From Bacteroidaceae bacterium (lineage in GTDB: Bacteria > Bacteroidota > Bacteroidia > Bacteroidales > Bacteroidaceae), in contig JAILIJ010000036.1 in assembly GCA_024695315.1 (NCBI GenBank), positions 1-24,085 of the forward strand: a stretch of 24,085 bases of DNA. The letters run 5' to 3'. The position numbers and the translations under genes are program-made. The notes beneath the pieces were generated by a model that searched no databases, was not told the origin of the DNA, and saw only the letters and a program-made list of their open reading frames with translations. Shown here piece after piece: positions 6,583 to 14,136 of this stretch (positions are counted from its first letter, which is position 1; every line of letters begins with the position of its first letter).

Positions 6583-8847
6583 ATGGATTATAGGGAAATG
6601 GCCGCAGAATTGGAACAAATAGATTTTGTTTCTGAAGATAATCAGATGGAGTCTTTGACATCTCAAAAGGAGCGAAACGAAGATATGCTTCTTGCCTGGA
6701 AATACATCACAGAGACGAATGTTTCTGTGTTTCTAACGGGTAAAGCAGGAACCGGAAAGACTACCTTTTTGCGAAGACTTCGTGAGAGAGCCCCTAAGCG
6801 TATGGTTGTGCTTGCTCCTACTGGTGTAGCTGCTATCAATGCTAATGGGCAGACCATACATTCCTTTTTTCAGCTACCTTTCGGCCCTATGGTGCCAGGG
6901 CAGCAGAATGAGCGTAAGTCCTATTATAAGACGGGCAAGGAAAAGAAGAATATCATCAAGACCATGGACTTGCTCGTCATCGATGAAATCTCTATGGTAC
7001 GCTGTGACTTGCTTGACGCCATAGATACGGAACTGAGAAAATATAAGGACAGAAACAAACCATTTGGTGGTGTTCAACTACTTATGATTGGAGACCTACA
7101 ACAGCTTGCACCAGTGGCAAGGGAGTCTGAATGGGCCCTATTGTCTCCTTACTATGATACTCCATATTTCTATGGCAGCAAAGCCTTACAGCAGATACCA
7201 TACGTTACTATAGAACTCAAGAAGATATACAGACAATCGGATTCTTCTTTCATTGATATATTGGCACATATCCGCAATAATACCGTGGATCAGGCTACCA
7301 TTGATAAACTGAATTCAAGGTATATCCCTAATTTTGTTCCTCCAGAAGGCGAAGATTGGATTCGTTTGACAACCCATAACAATATGGCCCAGAGCTATAA
7401 TGAGTCGATGCTGGAAAATATCAATGCAATTCCGATGTCATTTAAGGCTAAGGTGCAAAATAACTTTCCCGAGTCCAGTTATCCTGCAGACGAGAATCTC
7501 GTAATCAAAGTAGGAGCGCAGGTGATGTTCATAAAGAATGATCCTTCTGGTGCTCATGCTTATTATAATGGTAAGATTGGAGTGGTGCGAGGCGTGGATA
7601 ACGATGAGAACATAGTGGTGTGGAGTAAGGAAGACGGACGAAACATAAATGTAGGAAGGGTAGACTGGGAGAATACCAAATATGTCATTGACCCGCAGAC
7701 GAAGGACATAAAAGAGGAAGTGGAAGGCGTCTTTACTCAGTATCCTCTTCGTTTGGCATGGGCCATAACGGTACATAAAAGCCAAGGATTGACATTCAAC
7801 CATGCCGTGCTCGACATCAATAGCTCGTTTGCTCATGGACAGACATACGTGGCGCTTAGCCGATGCAGAACGTTGGAAGGCATGGTACTTGCGAAACCTA
7901 TGCAGGCTGCATCAGTCATTACCGATGCCACGGTAAACTCTTATATGAATGGAAAATTGGAAGAGGCTGTAGGCATGAAGGAGCAGTTGCCACAGATGCG
8001 TGTCGATTATTATTTAAGCCTCTTAGACGAAATGTTTTCCTTCATCCCATTTATGGATGACTTTAATTATTTGACACGAGTGGTGGATGAACATTTGTAT
8101 AATCAATATCCGGACTTCCTCGCATTACTTAAGGAGCGAAAGGATTTGATAAAAAAATCGCTGGTCGATGTAGCCGTCATTTTTAGAAATCAGTACCTTC
8201 AAATTTTGAGTCAGGAAGGCATACAGAGTGAGCATTTGAAAGAGCGTCTACATGCTTCTTCTGAGTATTTCATGAATAAAATGGTCGAAATCTTTACTCC
8301 GATTATGTCTTCATGGAGTATTAAGATAGGAAACAAGGCCACAAGCACTCAGTATAATAATGCGCTTGATGCCTTCAAATTGTCTCTTGCTGTCAAAATT
8401 GGAGTTTTCAAATATATTGGTGAAAATGGGTTCTCGGTCAGCAATTACCTCTCTGCTAAGGCTAAGTCGTCGCTCAATGACCTTACCCCACATAGGGAGC
8501 AAGCGGCAAAGTCGGCAGATACCGTCAAAGTGAAGGCAGAAAAGAAAGAGAAGAGGGTAAAGGGAGAGTCGCAGCGTCAGACACTTCAAATGTATCGTGA
8601 TGGTATGACAATCGCTGACATTGCTAAGGAACGAGCTCTTACTGTGAGTACAATCGAAGGACACCTTGCCAGTTTTGTTGAGCAAGGAGAATTATCTGTT
8701 GACGAACTAGTAAGTAAGGCGCATCAAACTAAGATACGGGAGATTGTTGCTAAATTTGATGGTGCGTATACTCTTACGGACATAAAGAAACTGCTTCCGG
8801 ACGATTATTCTTTTGGAGAAATAAGGTTGGTATTGGCAGATATGTAA
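6583..8847 (+). CDS. Pif1-like SF1B DNA helicase with C-terminal helix-turn-helix
   Basis: This 754-residue ATP-dependent helicase is of the Pif1/RecD-like class (5'-3' polarity in characterised members). Motifs in order: Walker A GKAGTGKTT (53-61), motif Ia APTGVAA, Walker B VIDEIS (D134, E135), motif III GDLQQLAPV (170-178), KIYRQ (motif IV region), ITVHKSQGLTF (395-405) and YVALSRCR (422-429). Residues about 460-650 are helical and unlike core Pif1. The last 90 residues (665-754) carry the signature MTIADIAKERALTVSTIEGH of the helix-turn-helix domain also found at the end of RecQ-like helicases. Likely roles are replication or repair, such as unwinding G-quadruplexes or stalled forks. It is a single gene with a very strong terminator. 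Confidence 0.9.
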   Translation: MDYREMAAELEQIDFVSEDNQMESLTSQKERNEDMLLAWKYITETNVSVFLTGKAGTGKTTFLRRLRERAPKRMVVLAPTGVAAINANGQTIHSFFQLPFGPMVPGQQNERKSYYKTGKEKKNIIKTMDLLVIDEISMVRCDLLDAIDTELRKYKDRNKPFGGVQLLMIGDLQQLAPVARESEWALLSPYYDTPYFYGSKALQQIPYVTIELKKIYRQSDSSFIDILAHIRNNTVDQATIDKLNSRYIPNFVPPEGEDWIRLTTHNNMAQSYNESMLENINAIPMSFKAKVQNNFPESSYPADENLVIKVGAQVMFIKNDPSGAHAYYNGKIGVVRGVDNDENIVVWSKEDGRNINVGRVDWENTKYVIDPQTKDIKEEVEGVFTQYPLRLAWAITVHKSQGLTFNHAVLDINSSFAHGQTYVALSRCRTLEGMVLAKPMQAASVITDATVNSYMNGKLEEAVGMKEQLPQMRVDYYLSLLDEMFSFIPFMDDFNYLTRVVDEHLYNQYPDFLALLKERKDLIKKSLVDVAVIFRNQYLQILSQEGIQSEHLKERLHASSEYFMNKMVEIFTPIMSSWSIKIGNKATSTQYNNALDAFKLSLAVKIGVFKYIGENGFSVSNYLSAKAKSSLNDLTPHREQAAKSADTVKVKAEKKEKRVKGESQRQTLQMYRDGMTIADIAKERALTVSTIEGHLASFVEQGELSVDELVSKAHQTKIREIVAKFDGAYTLTDIKKLLPDDYSFGEIRLVLADM

Positions 8848-8883
8848 AACAATAAAAGGCGGGATGTCCCGCCTTTTATTGTT
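8848..8883. terminator. Terminator of the helicase gene (symmetrical)
   Basis: A perfect 17-bp inverted repeat starts at the base after the stop codon: AACAATAAAAGGCGGGA (8848-8864) against its complement (8867-8883), with a GC-rich core at the apex and A/T-rich lower stem. It could work in both directions. Confidence 0.9.
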
Positions 8884-8908
8884 TATGTGCTATATCATTT
8901 AATGGTCG

Positions 8909-8924
8909 TTTAACGCCCGTTAAA
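8909..8924. repeat. TTTAACG palindrome
   Basis: TTTAACG (8909-8915) faces CGTTAAA (8918-8924) around CC. Related TTTAACGC/GTTAAA words form the array at 13550-13604. Confidence 0.6.
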
Positions 8925-8939
8925 TAAATGTCAGAGTTT

Positions 8940-9006
8940 GTGTTTGAGCAGTGTTTGAACAGTGATTGAGCAGCGTTCAAACACTGCTCAAACACTGCTC
9001 AAACAC
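8940..9006. repeat. TGTTTGAGCA 11-bp array forming a 67-bp inverted repeat
   Basis: Six consecutive 11-base units run from 8940 to 9005: three of the form GTGTTTGAGCA, then three of the complementary form CTGCTCAAACA. Together they form one palindrome centred on 8973, with 33-base arms that match at 29 positions. A related array lies at 14002-14045. It sits between two convergent genes, after the helicase terminator, and lacks a terminal T-run. Confidence 0.85.
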
Positions 9007-9035
9007 TAATTTAATGCTCAAAAAACGTGGAGCAT

Positions 9036-10373
9036 TTATTCTCCTACATAGAATATAGGCTCATTTGTCTGAGGATCTTCTGGATAATAGTGAATGGCAG
9101 AGTCATTCATCTTAATACAGTTGTTTGATACCAATTTATAGATTTCTGCTCCAGCCCAGATCACAGGTCCATAGCCGTGTGCGGCGAAGTTGTTGACAGG
9201 ACGGTATGCATAGAATGCTGGGTCGAAAGAAAGACCTGTACCTACACAAGTGCCCTCAACTTGTCCGAGTTTATTCACGTGAGCATCAACATAGTTCCAA
9301 GCCAATAGCACCTGACTGATGTATGGCTCTGGCTCAATCCAGCCCTTATTGATGGCGTGAGCGATGCAGTAGCAGTAGATGGCTGTGCATGAAGTTTCGA
9401 GATAAGTGTCATTCCTATCAAGAAGCTGATGCCATGCTCCGTCGTGACTCTGAAGAGGCATAAGACCATTTAGGTGCTGCTTGAAATAGGCCATGATAGT
9501 TGGGTCCTCTGTGCAGTCAAGAATCTCGCAGGCTGTGAGTAAAGCCCATCCGTTAGCACGTCCCCAGAAGAAAGAAGGGTGGTAGTCGCCTGGTACCCAT
9601 CCGTGGCGGTATAGGTTCTTTTCTGCTACCCACATTTTGTCGTGGAAGAGAGTGAACTGACGAATAGCTTCATCCTTGTTGCCATGAAGAGCCAAGGCAG
9701 GAATGCCCATAAACATATCGTCGAGCCATACTGTGTTTTTTACTGGACGTAGACGGGCAAACTGACCGTCAGTATATCTGTATTGCTTCTTTGTGATGAA
9801 ATTATAGTATCTAGCAATCTGATTGTCCAAAAGTTTTTGGAATTTCTTATTGAGTCTGAAATTCTTGTCAGTCTTTGATAGCTTCTCCATCTTTAGCATT
9901 GCGGCACAGATAGCTCCTGCATCGTCAAGGGCATCTGGACTTACGACTTGCATCATAAGAGGGTCAATCTCTTCGCCCTCATCTAACCATTTCTTGAATG
10001 TTGGTGCCATGTCAGCAAGAAACAGCATGCGGTCCATGGCATAGCTTGTGTAGCTTGCATCACCCGTAATAGCTCCGGCAGCAAGCATGGCAGAGTATGT
10101 CACACCCCACTCGTAGCTTGTCAGACGGAAAGTTCCTCGCTTGAGATTCTTACCGCTGGCATCAAGCTCGGTGTATGTGTTGGCAGTCAGATAATCTTTT
10201 ATTTTGTCCATGGTGGACTTCACGTCTGTCGCTTTTGGCACCCCATAATTATATTTGTAGGCAGGCTTCATGAGGTGGAGTGGCGCTGTTGCGTCATTCT
10301 GCACTTCCTGTGCAATAGTATTTGCTCCTGCAAACATGAGGAAAGCTGAAATAGCAATTAGAGTTTTTTTCAT
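9036..10373 (-). CDS. GH105 unsaturated rhamnogalacturonyl hydrolase
   Basis: This 445-residue exported enzyme is predicted to hydrolyse the unsaturated 4,5-uronic residue from rhamnogalacturonan fragments left by polysaccharide lyases. A signal peptide ends near NTIAQE (19-23). The (alpha/alpha)6-barrel signatures of GH88/GH105 are present: SPDALDDAGA (145-154), which contains the candidate catalytic aspartate (D150 or D151, at the place of D143 in B. subtilis YteR), WLDDMFMGIPALA (216-228), HGWVPGDYHPSFFWGRANGW (257-276) and the late block around FAAHGYGPVIWAGAEI. Length agrees with GH105. Its natural partner is a rhamnogalacturonan lyase, and one is encoded 3.8 kb away. Exact linkage specificity cannot be read from sequence. 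Confidence 0.88.
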   Translation of the reverse strand: MKKTLIAISAFLMFAGANTIAQEVQNDATAPLHLMKPAYKYNYGVPKATDVKSTMDKIKDYLTANTYTELDASGKNLKRGTFRLTSYEWGVTYSAMLAAGAITGDASYTSYAMDRMLFLADMAPTFKKWLDEGEEIDPLMMQVVSPDALDDAGAICAAMLKMEKLSKTDKNFRLNKKFQKLLDNQIARYYNFITKKQYRYTDGQFARLRPVKNTVWLDDMFMGIPALALHGNKDEAIRQFTLFHDKMWVAEKNLYRHGWVPGDYHPSFFWGRANGWALLTACEILDCTEDPTIMAYFKQHLNGLMPLQSHDGAWHQLLDRNDTYLETSCTAIYCYCIAHAINKGWIEPEPYISQVLLAWNYVDAHVNKLGQVEGTCVGTGLSFDPAFYAYRPVNNFAAHGYGPVIWAGAEIYKLVSNNCIKMNDSAIHYYPEDPQTNEPIFYVGE

Positions 10374-10685
10374 TGTCTATATTTATTTATATTAGTATTT
10401 TTCTCGAATTAAACGTGGAGAATAAAGTTTTTCGAGAGTTTCGCCATTGTGCATTAAGAGTTGGGCTATGAAAAGTTCAAATGTACATTCTTCATGCTTA
10501 TCCTCAATAACTCAAATACTCGAAAAAACTCATTGATTTTTTTCTTCTTTGCAAATGTACTTCATTTTTTTTACAAAACGGCACATTTATCTATACTTCA
10601 TGTTACATTCGTCGTAAAAATTCTTTCATATCCATATAATTTATTACCTTTGTGCCAAATAAGAAAGATAAGTAATATTGTAAAT
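10374..10685. promoter_or_regulatory. Divergent promoter region of the GH105 and M6 protease genes
   Basis: This 312-base gap holds no gene. On the minus strand, two boxes reading TACATTTG (10478-10485 and 10552-10559) fit TAnnTTTG and can serve the GH105 gene. On the plus strand TACCTTTG (10645-10652) lies 33 bases before the M6 ATG. The open frame running through the gap into the M6 gene is not credible as coding, because it lies across these boxes and precedes a complete signal peptide. Confidence 0.6.
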
Positions 10686-13013
10686 ATGAAAAAGTTTAGT
10701 TTTATGTTAATGGCTGCGGTTATGTCAGTATCTGCTCCAGCGCAGCAAATCTTTCATCGTGGTCATGTTGAGAATACAACAGATTATTCTCTCATCTATT
10801 CATCTAACTCATTAATGCGTAAGATTGGAAATCGCGCATCAGCCCCATTGCCTTGTACTGGCAGTCCAAAGGTGCCTGTGGTACTTGTACAGTTCAGCGA
10901 CACTACTTTCCATGTTGGAAAGACTGCGGATGAAATAAAGGCATATTATGATAAGTTTTGTAATCTAACTGATGGAGATGCTTCACCTTCTTATGGTTCT
11001 GTAAAAGCATATTTTAGAGAGCAGTCATACAGACAGTTTACTCCTGATTTTCAGGTTATCGGTCCTGTGACTTTGTCAAAATCATATTCTTATTATGGTA
11101 AGAATAGTGGTAATTCAAAAGATGTTAACATCAATAAGTTCTATTCTGAGGCTTGTAAACTTGCAATTTCTCAATACGATGTTGACTGGAATTCTTTTGA
11201 CAATGACAATGACGGAGTTGTTGATATGGTATTCTTCATTTATGCCGGAGAGGGCGAGAATAATGCGTCACTCAACAACACAAACCTTATATGGCCAAAG
11301 GAGGGTACAAGCCAGATGAAAGTTTCTGTAGATGGTTCGACAATTACTTTCGGATCATACGGATGTACTTGCGAGCTATACAATGGAGAAGTAGATGGAA
11401 TTGGCACTATGTGTCATGAATTATCTCACGGTTTAGGACTTCCTGACCTTTACGGTGCTAAAGCATACGGAATGGATTACTGGGACATCATGGACACTGG
11501 ATGCTACCAGATCACTGCTTATTGCCCTATTGGTTATTCTGCCTATGAAAGGGAGTTCATGGGATGGAGAGAAATCATCACTCTTGATCCTAATAAGGCT
11601 TACTCACTTACTCTTGAACCACTTGAGACTACAGGAAAAGCATACAAGGTTGTTAATGCTGCCAATACTAACGAGTATTTTATCCTTGAGAATCGACAGA
11701 ACATTGGATATGACACTTATCTTGGTTGGCCTACTCCTATGTACAAAAAGTACGGAAAAATACATGGTCTTCTAATCACTCATGTTGATTATAAGGCTAC
11801 TGTATGGACTACTAATTATGCTATCAATGAAACAGCATCCCACCAAAGACTTACTACTGTGCCTGCTGACGGCGAACAGTATTCGTATGCGAATGTCACA
11901 TCTATTGAAAACGTGGCTGATTGGGCAGAAAATACTAAAGGAGACCTTTATCCATACACTTATACTGATGAAAATGGTAAAGAGGTTACTGTAAGAGAAA
12001 TGTCAAGCTATGCTGTATTCACGGGAACAACTCTAGGTCAAACTATTGACAACATACGTGAGTCTGAGGATGGCATTATCACACTTGACATCAATGGAGG
12101 TACTGTCATTCCTGCTCTGAAGGATAGCATATCTGACTTCTTGTCTCAGACAACTTCTCTTGTAGATGCTAAGATGAATGCTAAAGTATTGAATGCTCTC
12201 AAGGCGGCAATTTCTGATGCTACGACTGCAGTGGAAGGAAAGGATCAGGAGGAATTGCAGAGTGCTTTGGCTGCATTGAAAGAGTCTATTTCGAACGCTA
12301 AGGCATCTGTCGAGGTTTATCAAGCAATAGCACGTATCCTTGAGAGAGTTCAGTATCTTGGCGATGCTGGTAAGGAGAGTTTCTCAGCTTCAGGAATGCA
12401 GACTAAATACGATAAGGGTACGCTTACTTCTGTCGATGATGTACAGAAAGCATATGATGAGGCGCAAAGTTTAGATAATACTGTTACTCAGCTTAAGAAT
12501 AACTTGAATGCTGTTATTAATTCTGCAAGTGGACTCGTAGGACAAAAGATGAACGCAGAGGTTGCCAAAGCTCTTGATGACGCTTTGACAGCAGCTACAA
12601 ACGCCCTTAAAACTAATGACGTTGAGGCTTTGACTGCGGCTCATGACAATCTGAGAACAGCCATGAACAATGCTAATAACTCTATTGCCGTATATGTCTC
12701 TATTGCTTCTATCATCTCTCAATCTGAGAATCTCAATGAGGTCGGAAAGAAGAGTTTTGCAGATTCTGGCGTTCAGGAGGCTTATGAAAATGGTACTCTT
12801 ACTTCTGTAGAAGAAGTTCAGCAGGCTTATCAAGCTGCTCTTCAGGCACAGCATGATGCAGAGGTTGGTATAGATAATGTGTTGAGTGATTCTAATAATG
12901 TCAAGGCAATATATGGTCCTGATGGTTCTAGCCGTTCACAGTTACAGAAAGGTATCAACTATGTCATCTATAACGATGGACTCGTTAAGAAAATTATTGT
13001 TTCTGAAAAATAA
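10686..13013 (+). CDS. Secreted M6-type metalloprotease with helical C-terminal repeats
   Basis: The 775-residue protein starts with a signal peptide (cleavage near APAQQ, 17-21). The zinc motif HELSH (244-248), continuing GLGLPDLYG, and the Met-turn-like WDIMDTG (266-272) identify an M6/immune-inhibitor-A-type peptidase. A calcium-loop-like DNDNDGVVD (172-180) precedes it. From about 476 come two helical repeats of about 120 residues; each has an Ala/Asn-rich three-helix segment with KMNA and a following segment with GTLTSVxxVQxAY (578-590 and 703-715). These resemble FIVAR modules, which bind sugars or cell-wall material in other bacteria. The last about 35 residues (YGPDG...KGINYVIYNDG...KKIIV) look like the short beta-rich tail common on Prevotella surface proteins. 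The ATG at 10686 is chosen over an upstream start at 10461. Target proteins are unknown. Confidence 0.85.
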   Translation: MKKFSFMLMAAVMSVSAPAQQIFHRGHVENTTDYSLIYSSNSLMRKIGNRASAPLPCTGSPKVPVVLVQFSDTTFHVGKTADEIKAYYDKFCNLTDGDASPSYGSVKAYFREQSYRQFTPDFQVIGPVTLSKSYSYYGKNSGNSKDVNINKFYSEACKLAISQYDVDWNSFDNDNDGVVDMVFFIYAGEGENNASLNNTNLIWPKEGTSQMKVSVDGSTITFGSYGCTCELYNGEVDGIGTMCHELSHGLGLPDLYGAKAYGMDYWDIMDTGCYQITAYCPIGYSAYEREFMGWREIITLDPNKAYSLTLEPLETTGKAYKVVNAANTNEYFILENRQNIGYDTYLGWPTPMYKKYGKIHGLLITHVDYKATVWTTNYAINETASHQRLTTVPADGEQYSYANVTSIENVADWAENTKGDLYPYTYTDENGKEVTVREMSSYAVFTGTTLGQTIDNIRESEDGIITLDINGGTVIPALKDSISDFLSQTTSLVDAKMNAKVLNALKAAISDATTAVEGKDQEELQSALAALKESISNAKASVEVYQAIARILERVQYLGDAGKESFSASGMQTKYDKGTLTSVDDVQKAYDEAQSLDNTVTQLKNNLNAVINSASGLVGQKMNAEVAKALDDALTAATNALKTNDVEALTAAHDNLRTAMNNANNSIAVYVSIASIISQSENLNEVGKKSFADSGVQEAYENGTLTSVEEVQQAYQAALQAQHDAEVGIDNVLSDSNNVKAIYGPDGSSRSQLQKGINYVIYNDGLVKKIIVSEK

Positions 13014-13075
13014 GAGTTAAGATGTAGTAAGTTTTTTCAGAGAAAAGAACTTGCATATTCAAAATCTCATAAACT

Positions 13076-13116
13076 AAAAATTCCAATTTCACAAGTCGTG
13101 GAGTTGGGATTTTTTT
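13076..13116 (+). terminator. Terminator of the M6 protease gene
   Basis: AAAAATTCCAA (13076-13086) pairs with TTGGGATTTTT (13104-13114) allowing one G-T pair; the right arm runs into a T-tract. Confidence 0.7.
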
Positions 13117-13172
13117 ATATTTGAGCTTTGGAAGATGTAAAATATAACATTAACGTGAGTTCGACGAATTTG

Positions 13173-13322
13173 TTAAAAAAGAGTAAGTTGATTATCGGTA
13201 GTTTTGACAATATTGATGGCAGGTTTCTTTGGAAAATAACACAAAGCATCGATGCCAGCAAGTAGATTGACCGTAAAGTTTTGCGGATGACTTGGAATAA
13301 TGGTTGTTGAATTATCGTAATT
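13173..13322 (-). pseudogene. Possible remnant of a gene 3' end
   Basis: One minus-strand frame reads 49 codons to a TAA at 13173-13175. It contains HPQNFTVNLLAGIDALCYFP and ends in DNQLTLF, with protein-like residue balance and codon use. It has no ATG and is preceded by an in-frame TAA. I recognise no family. It may be a decayed gene tail or chance. Confidence 0.25.
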
Positions 13323-13379
13323 TTAGCAATTTGACAGCAGAGCTTCGTAAATCTACTTTCTTTTTGATAGTTGCGTAGA

Positions 13380-13445
13380 CACGAAATAATTACGAAGGAC
13401 TCTCGAAGGAGATACGAAGGTAATACGAAGGGTACACGAACTGAC
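13380..13445. repeat. ACGAAGG array, six 11-bp units
   Basis: Six consecutive 11-base units start at 13380, 13391, 13402, 13413, 13424 and 13435. All share CGAA at positions 3-6, and the inner four share CGAAGG. All units have the same orientation. CTTCGTAA at 13343-13350 faces TTACGAAG at 13390-13397. The array at 50-93 is the same family on the other strand. Confidence 0.8.
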
Positions 13446-13549
13446 ATAATGACCCGTATTTTGTGAGTATGGAAACATTTTGTTTTTTTGGGGGGGACAG
13501 AACAAGATTATTACCTCTTATTGTCTACAACAGAATTAATGGTTAGCGA

Positions 13550-13604
13550 TAATTTAACGCGTGTTAAATGGGCGTTTAATACACATTAAATTAGCGTTAT
13601 TTAT
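13550..13604. repeat. TTTAACGC-type palindromic array, 11-bp phase
   Basis: Five 11-base units with TTTAA/TTAAA cores and GCG/CGC edges form an inverted repeat. The arms 13550-13569 and 13574-13593 agree at 16 of 20 positions around GGGC. It abuts the repeated motif at 13603-13621. Confidence 0.65.
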
Positions 13605-13621
13605 TTGCAAAAACGAAATGT
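13603..13621 (+). repeat. Repeated intergenic motif, copy 2
   Basis: This is identical over 19 bases (ATTTGCAAAAACGAAATGT) to 207-225, and over 16 bases to the minus strand of 4660-4675. Confidence 0.75.
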
Positions 13622-13666
13622 GCAAAAATAATGAAAAAGTCTTGTTTTATTCTTTTATATTATGTT

Positions 13667-13690
13667 CGCTAAAACTTTGGCTTTTTAGCG
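13667..13690. repeat. Short hairpin
   Basis: CGCTAAAA (13667-13674) faces TTTTAGCG (13683-13690) across 8 bases. No role is evident. Confidence 0.5.
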
Positions 13691-13699
13691 CACCTTCAT

Positions 13700-13743
13700 G
13701 CAGAACATTTTATTCATCAAAGCAGAATATTTTATTCTTTCCT
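13700..13743. repeat. 22-bp direct repeat (two copies)
   Basis: GCAGAACATTTTATTCAT (13700-13717) recurs as GCAGAATATTTTATTCTT (13722-13739): 16 of 18 bases are identical, with a period of exactly 22. Confidence 0.65.
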
Positions 13744-13779
13744 ACTGGGCAATTCTATGCCTATTGCTAAACAATCCTT

Positions 13780-13861
13780 AAAATCATTCAATGGTACGAC
13801 CGTACCATTGAATGGTATGACTGTACCATTGAGTGGTACAACCGTACCATTGAATGATTTT
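13780..13861. repeat. GGTAC palindromic array, three 21-22-bp units
   Basis: Three tandem units (13789-13810, 13811-13831, 13832-13852) each have the form AATGGTAC-3 to 4 bases-GTACCATTG and are palindromic themselves. The flanks AAAATCATT (13780-13788) and AATGATTTT (13853-13861) extend the whole array into one 82-base inverted repeat. Confidence 0.85.
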
Positions 13862-14001
13862 GAAAATTTCTCCTGAATAATAGGACTATTCTTGCTGAAC
13901 TTTACAAAAAAAATTGCGCACGAATGAAAGAATTATCCAGCATTAAATGCCTCATCACAGCTTAAAACTAAAAAAGCTAACAGATCATGTCTGTTTAATT
14001 A

Positions 14002-14045
14002 CCGTTTGAGCAGTGTTTGAGCACTGCTCAAACACTGCTCAAAAT
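14002..14045. repeat. TGTTTGAGCA array, perfect 39-bp palindrome
   Basis: Four 11-base units, two forward and two inverted, form a perfect palindrome: TTTGAGCAGTGTTTGAGCA (14005-14023), C, then its complement (14025-14043). The unit is the same as in the array at 8940-9006. Confidence 0.85.
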
Positions 14046-14136
14046 TTGTACTCAAACAGTGATTATTTGTTTAACGTTTGCTCGTGCAAACTTAATACTG
14101 CATACGAAACAATCTGTAATCTAATAGCCCAAGCCT

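Larger units (their letters stand above)
13014..14136. other. 1.1-kb non-coding region packed with periodic repeats
   Basis: The gap between the convergent M6 protease and lyase genes holds no credible intact gene. It contains a terminator (13076-13116), a possible minus-strand gene remnant (13173-13322), and then five different periodic arrays (13380-13445, 13550-13604, 13700-13743, 13789-13852, 14002-14045). It also has one copy of the repeated 19-base motif (13603-13621) and simple hairpins at 13667-13690 and 14076-14091. A minus-strand frame of 110 codons at 13115-13447 reads straight through the ACGAAGG array and has no protein-like pattern. Confidence 0.7.

Noticed and set aside
8940..9006. 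CRISPR array
   Set aside because: Units are 11 bases, contiguous, switch strand in the middle and have no unique spacers; no cas genes are nearby. The same reasoning applies to the arrays at 13380-14045.
9020..9044. Minus-strand terminator overlapping the GH105 stop codon
   Set aside because: GGAG facing CTCC is followed by a T-run in the right direction, but four base pairs are too few to call with confidence.
10461..10685. 75-codon N-terminal extension of the M6 protease
   Set aside because: A complete signal peptide starts at the ATG at 10686, and the extension covers promoter boxes for both neighbours.
13115..13447. 110-codon minus-strand open frame in the large gap
   Set aside because: Its first part is a translation of the 11-bp ACGAAGG array, and the rest has poor residue balance; another frame in the same stretch looks more protein-like.
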